Shown: one piece after another, positions 30,997 through 40,642 of the stretch
Numbering within the stretch: the first letter of the stretch is position 1
Layout of the letters: each line of letters starts with the position of its first letter
Assembly (NCBI RefSeq): GCF_007997215.1
Contig: NZ_VORW01000029.1
Coordinates: forward strand, 1 to 40,793
DNA length: 40,793 nt
From: Algoriphagus aquimarinus
GTDB taxonomy: Bacteria > Bacteroidota > Bacteroidia > Cytophagales > Cyclobacteriaceae
Direction of reading: 5' to 3'
Translations under genes and position numbers: made by a program
The notes under the pieces: generated by a model
Seen by the model: the letters and a program-made list of their open reading frames with translations, nothing else
Told to the model about the DNA's origin: nothing
The model's database searches: none

Positions 30997-33533
30997 ATCT
31001 CAGGAATTACAGAAGATTGAATCATACTATATCTAGAGTCAGTGTGACTAAAATATTTTTCATAAATAAAATCAGAAGTCTCGTGCAGAAGGCCAATGAT
31101 CTGATTCAAAAGAGCTGTTAATTCATCAAATTCTTGGCTATCCTCATTAGGTACACACAGAGATTGGATGTCACACAATCGGATTTTGGTGATTGCTTCT
31201 AGTAATTTCTTTCGCTCCATACTGAAAAGCTCTTTTTCATCTTGATTTGGAAGGGTTTTCAAGTGACTATCAATCTCCAGCAACTGGAAAATAAGAGACC
31301 TTGGATTGTCTTCATGTAAAATCAACAAACTCAGCACACCGTGCATCTCCAAGTTGGATCTATAGCGATAGCGATAGGTTACCAAGCTTTCATTGCAACG
31401 TAGCGTATCTTCCATCAACTCTTTATTTGATTCAGAATCAAAGGATTTACTTAGCATTCCTCTCAAAATCATACAGTTGTTAGCAGCAGACTCTATAAAT
31501 CGACCAATATTCAATAAATGCCAAGTAGGCTCACGCGTCATATTGTCAATATTCAGCCCATAGAAAGCCATCAATTTCACCACCATATTATCCAAGCTTT
31601 GGTATGCTTGCATTAGAGTCGTGTCTGCTTTGCGCATTCGAGTGAGCTCTTCCGAAATACTGTCTAAAATCCTCCAAGTATCCAAACTCAGTCTATCTCT
31701 AACAGAGTAAGCATTAGTAAGAAAGGATTGAATGGAATAAGCTATGCTACCAGATTTTTTCACGTCGTGAACTAAAGCAAGCAGTTCAGCTTCTGGATTT
31801 TTCAGGTTCTTTTTCACATTAAATCCTGGCAAAGTGCCGGTCATTACGGTGAGCGTTTGAAGTAAAGTGCTTAAGACAGGATTCTCATGAATATGAATAT
31901 CCTCGTCAGCTTCATTGTACGAAAGCAAGGTCATCCTCATTAGACGCACCGAATAGGCCGACCTTTCCAGATATCTACCTAGCCAAAACAAACGCTCTCC
32001 AGTACGACTTGGAAGTACATTTCGAACCAAAGGTTGGATCTTAACGGATTTTGTAATGGCAGTAGTAACATCTTTTCCTTTACCTAGTACCCAAGTATCC
32101 TTACTGATTCCGCCAGTTTGATTTGACACCAAAAATGCACCTTGCTCTGGTGAACTTCTAGATAATCCTCCTGGCATAACTTTATAACTTTTATTTTCAG
32201 AGTCAGCAACAACATAACTTCTGAAAACGGAATTCCTTGCTTCTAACTTGTTATTAATCCAAGAAGGCGTAGTGGAAAATTCCACCATTTCCTGACCTAC
32301 ATACATGTATGGGCTGCGTCGAATTTCTCGTTTCAGGGTTTCTAACTCTGCTTTCGATAGATCACCTCCAAAAATAGATTTCTTTTGTGCTCCTCTATAA
32401 ATGTTGCGAATTACTAACGTGGCTATGTTTTCAAAAACATATTTCAATTCCTTTGGCTGACCACACCACCAAGTAGCTACAGATGGCAAAATAAGATCTT
32501 CACCTAGCAGATGCTTGCTTATTTTAGGCAAAAAAGCCATTAAACCAGGGTTCTCTAAAACTCTACATCCCAGTGGGTTAATCACTAACACTTTTCGTTG
32601 CCTCACGGCCTCCATTAGACCTACCACTCCCAAATGAGAATCGTTTTTATATTCCAAAGGATCACAGAAAACATCGTCCACACGGCGGATAATTACATCG
32701 ACTTTCTCAAGTCCTTTGATGGTCTTCAGCCAAACATACCCATCACTTACCGTGAGATCTTCCCCAAAAGCCAGCGTAAACCCCATGAATGATGAGATGT
32801 ACGCATGCTCAAAAAAGGTCTCGTTCGTAGGTCCAGGAGATAGTAGAACCACACGTGGATTTTCCTTATTGTTAGTTGTAAGGTTACTCAGCGTGTTTTT
32901 GAAAGTCTGATAATAGGAAGTGATTTTTCTCGCTTGATTTTCCCGGATCAGATCAGGAAAAACACGTGTCATCGCTGCCCGGTTTTCGAAAGTATATCCC
33001 GATCCAGAAGGTGCATCAGTTCTATCATGGAGAACCCACATTTTACCATTTGGCCCACGTGCCAAATCAGAAGAATATTGGATGAGTTGTTGATCCCCAT
33101 CCAATTTTATATTGTGAGCCTGTCTTAGGAAACCTCCATGATTATAGATCAGCTCAAATGGAATATGCCCCTCTTTGATCAGCGTTTGATTACCATATAA
33201 GTCACTAAGAACTAGGTTTAATAATTCAGTACGCTGAAGCAAACCTTTCTCAATCCCCTCCCATTCTTCACTGCTGAATACCATGGGAACGGGATCCAAA
33301 ATCCACGGCCTATTCATGCCATTTGGATCTCCATAGACATTGTAGGTTACTCCATTTTCACGAAGTTGTCGACCAACTTCCTCATGGAATTGCCCCATCC
33401 GTTCAGATCCAATCTGCTCGTAATATTTTGCCAATCGTTCCCAATGGGGATGTATTTTACCTTGGTCGGTTGCCATTTCATCCAGAAACGGCGCATTATT
33501 GAACATTTTGTCAATAAGATAAGACTCAATCAT
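30993..33533 (-). CDS. Circularly permuted ATP-grasp ligase fused to an alpha-E domain
   Basis: An 846-aa cytosolic fusion. Residues ~60-480 are the circularly permuted type 2 ATP-grasp domain (COG2308), with DGYVWLKT, DVIIRRVDDVFCDP, INPLGCRVLENPGL, MYVGQEMVEFS and PGGLSRSS. This fold couples ATP hydrolysis to joining a carboxylate to an amine. Residues ~505-835 are the helical alpha-E domain (COG2307), starting RTGERLFWLGRYLERS. The two are neighbouring genes in many bacteria; here they are one polypeptide. The gene follows the DUF2126 gene after 40 bases and overlaps the next gene by 4. The predicted role is peptide-bond-like ligation on an unknown substrate. Confidence 0.9.
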   Translation of the reverse strand: MIESYLIDKMFNNAPFLDEMATDQGKIHPHWERLAKYYEQIGSERMGQFHEEVGRQLRENGVTYNVYGDPNGMNRPWILDPVPMVFSSEEWEGIEKGLLQRTELLNLVLSDLYGNQTLIKEGHIPFELIYNHGGFLRQAHNIKLDGDQQLIQYSSDLARGPNGKMWVLHDRTDAPSGSGYTFENRAAMTRVFPDLIRENQARKITSYYQTFKNTLSNLTTNNKENPRVVLLSPGPTNETFFEHAYISSFMGFTLAFGEDLTVSDGYVWLKTIKGLEKVDVIIRRVDDVFCDPLEYKNDSHLGVVGLMEAVRQRKVLVINPLGCRVLENPGLMAFLPKISKHLLGEDLILPSVATWWCGQPKELKYVFENIATLVIRNIYRGAQKKSIFGGDLSKAELETLKREIRRSPYMYVGQEMVEFSTTPSWINNKLEARNSVFRSYVVADSENKSYKVMPGGLSRSSPEQGAFLVSNQTGGISKDTWVLGKGKDVTTAITKSVKIQPLVRNVLPSRTGERLFWLGRYLERSAYSVRLMRMTLLSYNEADEDIHIHENPVLSTLLQTLTVMTGTLPGFNVKKNLKNPEAELLALVHDVKKSGSIAYSIQSFLTNAYSVRDRLSLDTWRILDSISEELTRMRKADTTLMQAYQSLDNMVVKLMAFYGLNIDNMTREPTWHLLNIGRFIESAANNCMILRGMLSKSFDSESNKELMEDTLRCNESLVTYRYRYRSNLEMHGVLSLLILHEDNPRSLIFQLLEIDSHLKTLPNQDEKELFSMERKKLLEAITKIRLCDIQSLCVPNEDSQEFDELTALLNQIIGLLHETSDFIYEKYFSHTDSRYSMIQSSVIPEI

Positions 33534-33573
33534 GTTTCAAAATTGACCCAAATAAGCTTGAAATAATAAACAA

Positions 33574-36500
33574 TTATCTTTTTTTATACCGCCTGAGGTC
33601 CATAGTATGCGGAAATTCAGGATTTACTACCTCTGGTGAATCATCATAAGTTGTTTCCACATTCACTTTAGTGATATATCTTCCTGACTGTTGATCATCC
33701 TGCACAGCGGTTATAGGTTCATTAGAAGTTTTATTTATGGTATGACCAAAATCAAAGAACCTCGATATTCGGCGAGATTCAGCCTCATTGCTGTTGATCG
33801 GGAAATTGTCATAGCTCCTGCCTCCTGGATGTACGACATGGTATTGACATGCTGCTACTGACTTCTTCGTCCAGGTATCATACAAATCAATCACCAATGG
33901 TGTATCAATGCCAATGGTAGGATGCAAAGCAGAATAAGGCTGCCACGCTCTGTATCGGATGCCAGCGACAAACTCACCCTGTACGCCAGTATTCTTCAAA
34001 GGAATTCTATGACTATTGCAAAGCAAATGATAGCGAGAATCTGTTAAACCTGAGATTTTTACTTGCAATCTTTCCAAAGAAGAATCAACATATCGAGCCG
34101 TACCAGTACTAGACATCTCTTCGCCCAGCACGTGCCAAGGCTCAATTGCCATTTTCATATCTATATGAATATCTTCCACTTGCAACTCCCCAATAAAAGG
34201 GAAGCGAAAAGAGAAGAATGGATCAAACCAAGCGATGTCAAAATTGTATCCGGCACCTTTCAGGTCGTTTACAATCTCCGTCATATCCTTCTGACAATAA
34301 TGCGGAAGTAGGAACTTGTCATGCAAGGAAGTCCCCCACCTCACCAGCTTATGCTTGTAAGGTTCTTTCCAAAACCAGCTCATCAATGAACGAATCAAAA
34401 GCAACTGCACCATGCTCATTCTGTAGTGAGGTGGCATGTCAAATCCTCTGAATTCAAGAATTCCAAGACGTCCCGTGCTAGAATCTGGTGAGTATAATTT
34501 ATCTATACAAAACTCTGCCCGGTGGGTATTACCGGTAATATCTACCAGCAAATTCCTAAAAATACGGTCAACCATCCAGAATGGAATTTCATTTTCCTTT
34601 CCATCAGGTACCTGCTGAAATGCTAACTCTAGCTCATACAACATATCATCCCTGCCTTCATCCACTCTAGGAGCCTGACTCGTCGGGCCAATAAATTGGG
34701 TAGAAAACAAATAGGACAAGGATGGATGATGTTGCCAATAGGTAATGAAACTCCGCAGCACATCTGGTCTCCTCAATAGTGGACTGTTTTCCGGAGATGA
34801 GCCTCCTAGCGTAATGTGATTTCCACCACCAGTGCCAGTATGCTTTCCATCCACATTGAATTTTTCGCTGATCAAGCGCGATTCACGGGCTTTTTCATAG
34901 AGTATTCCATAATTATTCGTGATTTCCTTCCAGCTTTTGGCAGGCTGAATATTCACTTCAATTACTCCAGGATCCGGGGTAATCATCATTTTTTCGATAC
35001 GCTTATCCGATGGAGGATCATATCCTTCGATCAAAATCGGAATTTCAAGCTTCTCAGCAGTTCGCTCCACCGCAGACACCAAATCAAGGTAATTCTCAAT
35101 GCGATTAAGCGGAGGAAAGAAAATAAACAACTTGCCCTCTCTTACTTCAACTACCAGTGAGGTCTTGAAAATTCGTTTTGAATTCTTAGGTTTTACTTTA
35201 AAATCAATTGATTTGACAGCAGAATTAGGCAAGTCCGGCACATCTGCAAATAAATCTGTTTCTGGCTTAATCGGCTCTTCTGCAGGCGGAGTAAATTCGA
35301 TTGAGTCTAGAGGCAATCTCAATCCAGCTGGAGAATTCCCAGGCATCAAGAACAAATCCTTGCGTCTGAATTCCCAGCGGCAACTTTGCCACAGTTTTTC
35401 GTCCACATCCCATTCGAGAGGAATAGTAAATGCGACCGGTTTATCCAGGCCTTCATTGAGTAATTCTGCCAGTTTCTGACGCTCAAGAGGTGATTTCAGA
35501 TCGTATTTGTATGGATCAATATTTACAGGGACTTTTCCTTCCTGCCAAATAAAGTAGAATGGATCCTCATACAGGGGTGTCAAATTGCTTTTGTCCAGAT
35601 TCAGCTGGCTAACCAATTCGGACATGAACTTCTCCGCATCCTTGTCTCCCATTCCATAATCCTTTGACAAATCAGCCATCAAAGCATCATTATGCCACAT
35701 GGGCTTCCCATCTTTTCTCCAGAAGCAAGCTAATTTCCATCTTGGTAGAGGTTCGCCCGGATACCATTTACCCTGACCGTATTGCATTAGGGCGCCTTCC
35801 CCGAATTCTCCTTTAAGTTTATGAAAAAGTGTATTGGAAAGACTTCTCTTGTGCTCACCGTCTGCATCGGAATTCCATTCAGGCGCATCTTGATTGTCTA
35901 CTGATACAAAAGTCGGTTCCCCTCCCATCGTAAGTCGTACGTCGTTAGCGTCCAAGTCTTCATCTACTTTATCACCTACAGCAAGGATTTGCTCCCACTG
36001 CTCCTCCGAATATGGTTTGGTCACTCGGGGAGTTTCTTCAATTCTAGTAACTTCATTTTTGAAGAAAAACTCGGTCTCAGTTGGCTCAGACATACCAGAA
36101 ATCGGCGCTGCATCCTGAGGATTTGGAGTACAGGCAAGTGGAATATGTCCTTCCCCAGCAAATAATCCTGACGTAGAATCCAAACCAATCCATCCAGCAC
36201 CTGGCACATAAACCTCTGTCCAAGCATGTAAGTCTGTAAAATCAGCTTCTGGTCCAGAAGGTCCATCAAGAGATTTCTCATCCGCAGTCAGCTGTACTAG
36301 ATAACCTGACGCAAAACGAGAAGCCATCCCTATATGGCGAAGAACCTGAACAAATAGCCATGCAAAATCACGACAAGAACCTGAGCCAATAGTCAGCGTT
36401 TCACTACAGGATTGTACCCCTGGTTCCATACGGACATTATATTTCAGTTCCTGATTGATCATAGCATTGATCGCTACGAGATAATCCACGGTGATAATAT

Positions 36501-36921
36501 CTTTGGTAATCAAGCCTTTAGCTTTCTCTACCAACTTCATTAGCAGCGGATCTTTTTCCTTGATCTCTAAATACGGACCAAGTTGAACCTTTAAGCTTTC
36601 CTCATAGTCAAAGGGGAAACTTGAAGCATAATCATCTACAAAAAAATCAAAGGGATTGATTACCACCATATCAGCGATCACTTCCACATCAATCTCGAAA
36701 AACTTGACTTTCTCGGGAAAAACCACTCGCGCTAAATAATTCCCAAATGGATCTTGTTGCCAGTTGATAAAGTGATTTTCAGGCTTAATATTCAAAGAAT
36801 AGCCTTTGATATGCGTGCGTGAATGCGGCGCAGGACGAAGACGTATGACCTGTGGGCTTAGATTGATGTGACGATCGTACTCATACTTGGTATAGTGCCG
36901 AATAGCAACTTTGATAGACAT
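33574..36921 (-). CDS. Transglutaminase-like domain fused to DUF2126 putative amidoligase
   Basis: A 1115-aa cytosolic protein, first gene of the operon. Residues ~1-260 are a transglutaminase-like module with C183 (GSGSCRDFAWLF), H232 (DLHAWTEVYVPG) and D248 (WIGLDSTSG). Residues ~325-1090 are DUF2126, which Pfam describes as a putative amidoligase of the glutamine-synthetase-like fold. It opens with RLTMGGEPTFVS and contains VIEVNIQPAKSW (E655) and GKHTGTGGGNHITLGG (~692-707), a glycine-rich segment like the ATP/substrate site of glutamate-cysteine ligases. The two enzymatic modules in one chain suggest one makes an amide bond and the other cleaves or transfers it. No Anbu proteasome-like gene, a known partner elsewhere, lies nearby. 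Confidence 0.9.
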   Translation of the reverse strand: MSIKVAIRHYTKYEYDRHINLSPQVIRLRPAPHSRTHIKGYSLNIKPENHFINWQQDPFGNYLARVVFPEKVKFFEIDVEVIADMVVINPFDFFVDDYASSFPFDYEESLKVQLGPYLEIKEKDPLLMKLVEKAKGLITKDIITVDYLVAINAMINQELKYNVRMEPGVQSCSETLTIGSGSCRDFAWLFVQVLRHIGMASRFASGYLVQLTADEKSLDGPSGPEADFTDLHAWTEVYVPGAGWIGLDSTSGLFAGEGHIPLACTPNPQDAAPISGMSEPTETEFFFKNEVTRIEETPRVTKPYSEEQWEQILAVGDKVDEDLDANDVRLTMGGEPTFVSVDNQDAPEWNSDADGEHKRSLSNTLFHKLKGEFGEGALMQYGQGKWYPGEPLPRWKLACFWRKDGKPMWHNDALMADLSKDYGMGDKDAEKFMSELVSQLNLDKSNLTPLYEDPFYFIWQEGKVPVNIDPYKYDLKSPLERQKLAELLNEGLDKPVAFTIPLEWDVDEKLWQSCRWEFRRKDLFLMPGNSPAGLRLPLDSIEFTPPAEEPIKPETDLFADVPDLPNSAVKSIDFKVKPKNSKRIFKTSLVVEVREGKLFIFFPPLNRIENYLDLVSAVERTAEKLEIPILIEGYDPPSDKRIEKMMITPDPGVIEVNIQPAKSWKEITNNYGILYEKARESRLISEKFNVDGKHTGTGGGNHITLGGSSPENSPLLRRPDVLRSFITYWQHHPSLSYLFSTQFIGPTSQAPRVDEGRDDMLYELELAFQQVPDGKENEIPFWMVDRIFRNLLVDITGNTHRAEFCIDKLYSPDSSTGRLGILEFRGFDMPPHYRMSMVQLLLIRSLMSWFWKEPYKHKLVRWGTSLHDKFLLPHYCQKDMTEIVNDLKGAGYNFDIAWFDPFFSFRFPFIGELQVEDIHIDMKMAIEPWHVLGEEMSSTGTARYVDSSLERLQVKISGLTDSRYHLLCNSHRIPLKNTGVQGEFVAGIRYRAWQPYSALHPTIGIDTPLVIDLYDTWTKKSVAACQYHVVHPGGRSYDNFPINSNEAESRRISRFFDFGHTINKTSNEPITAVQDDQQSGRYITKVNVETTYDDSPEVVNPEFPHTMDLRRYKKR

Positions 36922-37069
36922 AGGCTAGGTTGAAAATTCTGTTTCAAAAACGGTCAAATCATTACTGATACAAAAATGATTTGGGTTATCTGGGTCGCTG
37001 GTATTACTTGTAATTTAAAGTAAGAAATGTGAGATCACAGCATTTGACCTAAGAAAAATCATTTCACTC

Positions 37070-37083
37070 CAAATTTAAATTTG
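37070..37083. promoter_or_regulatory. Palindrome holding -7 boxes on both strands
   Basis: CAAATTTAAATTTG is a perfect 14-bp palindrome between the divergent amidoligase operon (start 36921) and the ROK kinase gene (37171). Each strand reads TAAATTTG, a full TAnnTTTG match. TTTG/CAAA sequences lie about 30 bases away on each side, which is too far for a normal -33 element. A divergent promoter is therefore only possible, not established. Confidence 0.35.
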
Positions 37084-37170
37084 CTTTAACCCAATGCTAT
37101 TTTTAATCAAAATTCATAATTGAATCAAATTGTTCTTCGGTAAGTAAACATTTCTATTTAGTTTCAATGA

Positions 37171-37845
37171 ATGGAAAAAACCAAAAAGAAAATCCTCGTA
37201 ATCGACATAGGGGGTTCAAATGTAAAAATCCTGGCTACAGGTGCTGAAGAACGTATTAAAATCCCATCTGGAGCTGATTTCAAGCCCGAAGAGATGGTCG
37301 AACTCGTGAAAGAAAATGCTTTCCAATGGGAATACGATATGATCACCATGGGTTTCCCAGGGGTAGTCAAAGAAAATAGAATAGTTTCCGAGCCAGTGAA
37401 TCTTGGTGAAGGTTGGAATAAATTTGATTTCCAAGCCGCTTTCAATTGCCCCATAAAATTTATCAATGATGCGGCCATGCAGGCTCTCGGTAGTTATGAG
37501 GGTAAAAAGTTGCTTTTTCTAGGCTTTGGTACTGGACTGGGAACTGCGATGGTGATTCACAATTCCATTATACCTATGGAAGGCGGGCATCTTCCATTCA
37601 AGAAAAAGACTTTTGAGGAATATGTAGGCAAAGAATACCTAGTCAAAAGCGGTTCGAAAAGATGGGAGAAAAATGTTCAGAAAACAGTAGAATATTTCAG
37701 GGCAGCCTTTCAACCGGATGACATTCTTCTGGGAGGCGGAAATTCCAAATTACTCACCACCATTCCAGAAGGCTGTAGATTGGGAACAAACGAAAATGCT
37801 TTCAAGGGCGGATTCCGATTCTGGGAAGAGGATTTCAAGCTTTAA
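37171..37845 (+). CDS. ROK-family sugar kinase, polyphosphate-glucokinase-like
   Basis: A 224-aa cytosolic kinase of the ASKHA fold. The N-terminal phosphate loop is VIDIGGSNVK (D12). The catalytic base is D100 in FINDAAMQALG. LFLGFGTGLGTAMV (~116-128) is the second phosphate loop and EGGHLPF the sugar-side segment. It is shorter than classical ROK repressors/kinases (~300 aa), lacks an HTH domain and resembles the small polyphosphate/ATP glucokinases. Phosphorylation of glucose or a related hexose is inferred, and the phosphate donor cannot be told. It is divergent from the amidoligase operon. Confidence 0.82.
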   Translation: MEKTKKKILVIDIGGSNVKILATGAEERIKIPSGADFKPEEMVELVKENAFQWEYDMITMGFPGVVKENRIVSEPVNLGEGWNKFDFQAAFNCPIKFINDAAMQALGSYEGKKLLFLGFGTGLGTAMVIHNSIIPMEGGHLPFKKKTFEEYVGKEYLVKSGSKRWEKNVQKTVEYFRAAFQPDDILLGGGNSKLLTTIPEGCRLGTNENAFKGGFRFWEEDFKL

Positions 37846-37941
37846 AACCCAAATTCAGCCGTTTCATTTTTTCATATATTACCTAGTGGAGGGATTACAT
37901 ATTACAATTAAATGATAACCGCTACCCAAAACCAAACCTAT

Positions 37942-38050
37942 GAAATCGAGCTTAAGTAAGGTAGACTGCTATGAATCAATCACACCTAACGGGAATAATG
38001 AATTAGCATGCGAGATTCCATGTGGCCTTAGAAAATCAAATAATAAACAC
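37942..38050 (+). promoter_or_regulatory. Conserved ~110-nt leader, copy 2 (upstream of lipoprotein hydrolase)
   Basis: This matches 28425-28534: GAAATCGAGC at the start, AGGTAGA, and ATGCGAGATTCCAT-n-TGGC 43 bases before the ATG at 38051. The region happens to be open and in frame with the hydrolase from 37940. Those codons are not taken as protein, because the lipoprotein signal begins exactly at 38051 and the other copy has a stop and a different frame. Confidence 0.55.
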
Positions 38051-39325
38051 ATGAAACAGCTATTTCTGTATGCTTTTGCAATTCTTGTTTTTTCAAGTAG
38101 TTGCGAAGAAAAGCAAGTCTCCGCTCCTTCTCTTTTAGTAAATGACCAAGTCCGAGCAAGGATTGACTCTACCCTTTCGAGCTTTGTGGAAAGCGGGAAT
38201 ATAGCCGGTGTCTCGGCTTTGATTTTTGAAAAAGATCAGGAGGTTTACTACAACGCTTTTGGCTTCGCGGATCGAGAAAATCAAGTCAAGATGGATAGAA
38301 ATACGATTGTGCAGATCTATTCCATGACCAAACCTATTACAGGTACTGCATTGATGACACTTTTTGAAGAGGGGAAATTCCAATTAGATGATCCACTTGC
38401 AAAGTACGCTCCGGAGTTTGCTGATATGATGGTTTATGATGGAGTGGATGAAAATGGAAACATTAAACTTATCGATGCTGATAGACCGGTTACTATTCGT
38501 GATATCACACGTCATACCTCTGGCTTTCCAAATAGAGCAGATATTCCTGGCCTAAGCGATATTCTGGCAGAAAAAGATCCTAGAAGTATTGAGATTGATT
38601 TGACTGAAATGGCCAAAAGAATCGGAGAAGTTCCGCTTTGGTTCCAACCTGGAACACAGTGGGAATACGGTCAATCAGTAGATGTTCAGGCTTTTTTGGT
38701 AGAAAGAATAGCTGGCATTCCTTACAAAGAGTATGTACAAACGCATGTACTTGATCCGCTAAAAATGAGCAAAACAAGATATTTCGTTCCTGAAGCCGAC
38801 AGAGCAAAAATGTCTGCTTCCTACACAAGATCAGGTGAAGGTCAGCTAGCGCAAATGCCAAATGAAGAAGCCCATAGATTCAATATTAATGAATGGCCAC
38901 TGACTCCAGGTGGATTCGGGTTAACTTCTACCTTGGATGATTACATGACTTTCGCCAGAATGCTGGTTCACAAAGGGGAGTTTGGAGGAGCAAGAATCCT
39001 CAAACCAGAAACCGTAGAACTAATGAGCACGAATCAACTTGCTGATTCAGTTACGGAGAGATCCTGGCTTCCTAGCAAAGGAAATGTTGGGTTTGGAATT
39101 GATTTCGCAGTGCGAGTTGCACCACCTACCAGCGCTGAAGAGATGAATGGAACTGTGGGAGAATTCTTCTGGGATGGAGCTGCCAGTACACTTTTCTGGG
39201 TTGACCCCGTAAATGAGATCACTGCAGTACTTTTCGTTCAGCTTTTTCCATACGATCAAATTAAGCTTCACAAAAAGTTTAAGGATGCTGTTTACGGCAA
39301 ATATCAGCCCGCAGAATCCAAGTAG
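38051..39325 (+). CDS. Lipoprotein serine hydrolase, family VIII esterase/beta-lactamase-like
   Basis: A 424-aa lipoprotein starting MKQLFLYAFAILVFSSSC, with C18 as the acylation site. One beta-lactamase-fold domain follows. SxxK is S91-M-T-K94. The tyrosine is Y206 in WEYGQSVDV, a Y-x-x-S pattern typical of family VIII carboxylesterases rather than the YxN of AmpC. The third-motif region is FFWDGAASTLFWVDP, also esterase-like. An esterase or transpeptidase-like activity on an unknown ester or peptide in the periplasm is inferred. An upstream in-frame extension to 37940 is rejected because it would bury the lipoprotein signal. It carries the leader element shared with the SUI1 gene. Confidence 0.88.
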   Translation: MKQLFLYAFAILVFSSSCEEKQVSAPSLLVNDQVRARIDSTLSSFVESGNIAGVSALIFEKDQEVYYNAFGFADRENQVKMDRNTIVQIYSMTKPITGTALMTLFEEGKFQLDDPLAKYAPEFADMMVYDGVDENGNIKLIDADRPVTIRDITRHTSGFPNRADIPGLSDILAEKDPRSIEIDLTEMAKRIGEVPLWFQPGTQWEYGQSVDVQAFLVERIAGIPYKEYVQTHVLDPLKMSKTRYFVPEADRAKMSASYTRSGEGQLAQMPNEEAHRFNINEWPLTPGGFGLTSTLDDYMTFARMLVHKGEFGGARILKPETVELMSTNQLADSVTERSWLPSKGNVGFGIDFAVRVAPPTSAEEMNGTVGEFFWDGAASTLFWVDPVNEITAVLFVQLFPYDQIKLHKKFKDAVYGKYQPAESK

Positions 39326-39333
39326 ATTTCCAT

Positions 39334-39414
39334 TAACTTTGTCCCAATCAGAACCAATTTCGCAAAAAATGCTGTTCTGAACACATTGTAACCTAATGGA
39401 CCTTGAATCCATTA
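39334..39414 (+). promoter_or_regulatory. Possible mnmA promoter and leader hairpin
   Basis: TAACTTTG (39334-39341) matches TAnnTTTG, but no TTG lies at a proper -33 distance. TAATGGA (39394-39400) and TCCATTA (39408-39414) form a 7-bp stem ending 13 bases before the mnmA ATG, where it could limit ribosome access. Confidence 0.3.
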
Positions 39415-39427
39415 CTTATTACAGCAC

Positions 39428-40642
39428 ATGAAGACAAGACCAAGAGTAGTAGTCGGCCTCTCCGGAGGGGTCGATAGTTCCGTTGCCGCTCACCTACTTA
39501 TCGAGCAAGGCTACGAAGTCATCGGGATGTTCATGAAGAACTGGCACGATGAAACTGTCACTATTTCCAATGAGTGTCCTTGGATGGAAGACTCCACCGA
39601 TGCGATGCTGGTGGCAGAGAAACTAGGAATCCCCTTTCAAGCGATTGACCTCAGTGAGGAATACAAGGATAGAATCGTGGATTATATGTTTGCTGAATAC
39701 AAAGCCGGCAGAACTCCCAATCCGGATATTCTTTGCAACAGAGAAATCAAATTCGATATTTTCTTGAAAGCTGCTGAAAAGCTAAAGGCTGATTTCGTGG
39801 CTACTGGACATTATTGCCAGAAAGGCGAAACCATGGGTGCTGATGGAAAAACAACCTATCAATTACTTGCAGGAGCGGATCCTAATAAGGACCAGAGTTA
39901 TTTCCTGTGCCAATTGAACCAAAGTCAGTTGAGCAAGGCATTGTTTCCGATCGGGCATATGCAAAAGCCGGATGTACGCCTTAAAGCCAAAGAACAGGAT
40001 CTGATTACTGCAGATAAAAAAGACAGTCAGGGGTTGTGTTTCATTGGAAAAGTGAGGCTACCAGATTTCTTGCAACAACAGTTAAAACCGAAAAAAGGCC
40101 AAATCATTCAAATCCCTGAGGAGCTTGCTATTTACCAGAATAAGCAAGTCCCAGCTGGGCTAGCACCAGAAGACTACGATCAAGAAACCTTGGATGCTAT
40201 TTCTCTTCCAACTCATTATAGCCAAGATCAAGGAAAAGTACTTGGAGAGCATAATGGCGCTCATTACTTCACGGTTGGCCAAAGAAAAGGTCTTCATGTA
40301 GGTGGTACAGGAAAACCATTGTTTGTGATTTTTACTGACACGCAAGAGAATGTGATCTATACAGGTTTGGGAGAAACACATCCTGGCTTACTAAGAGATG
40401 GGCTTTTTGTCAAAACTGAAGAAATTCACTGGATACGTGAAGATCTGAAACTCAACATTGGCGAAACTGCCAGATATGAAGCTCGCATACGCTATCGTCA
40501 ACCACTCAGCGGAGCTACTTTGATTCAAAAGGAAAATGGCCTCTATGTCATCTTCGATCAGCCTCAGAAAGGAGTGGCTTCAGGCCAGTTTGTAGCTTGG
40601 TACGATGGAGAGGAGTGTATTGGTTCGGGGACGATATTTTAG
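39428..40642 (+). CDS. mnmA: tRNA-specific 2-thiouridylase MnmA
   Basis: A 404-aa cytosolic enzyme that makes 2-thiouridine at the wobble position U34 of tRNAs for Lys, Glu and Gln. The ATP-binding PP-loop is GLSGGVDSSVAA (10-21). The two catalytic cysteines are C103 (NPDILCNREIKF), which attacks the activated uridine, and C204 (DSQGLCFIGKV), which carries the persulfide. HYFTVGQRKGL and the C-terminal beta-barrel (ATLIQ, PQKGVASGQFVAWYDG) complete the protein. It is slightly longer than the E. coli enzyme (368 aa), with an insertion around residues 215-250. It appears to be a single-gene unit. Confidence 0.95.
   Translation: MKTRPRVVVGLSGGVDSSVAAHLLIEQGYEVIGMFMKNWHDETVTISNECPWMEDSTDAMLVAEKLGIPFQAIDLSEEYKDRIVDYMFAEYKAGRTPNPDILCNREIKFDIFLKAAEKLKADFVATGHYCQKGETMGADGKTTYQLLAGADPNKDQSYFLCQLNQSQLSKALFPIGHMQKPDVRLKAKEQDLITADKKDSQGLCFIGKVRLPDFLQQQLKPKKGQIIQIPEELAIYQNKQVPAGLAPEDYDQETLDAISLPTHYSQDQGKVLGEHNGAHYFTVGQRKGLHVGGTGKPLFVIFTDTQENVIYTGLGETHPGLLRDGLFVKTEEIHWIREDLKLNIGETARYEARIRYRQPLSGATLIQKENGLYVIFDQPQKGVASGQFVAWYDGEECIGSGTIF

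Noticed and set aside
37940..38050. 37-codon in-frame extension of the lipoprotein hydrolase
   Set aside because: The lipoprotein signal starts at 38051, and the region is a nucleotide-level leader shared with another gene in a different frame.
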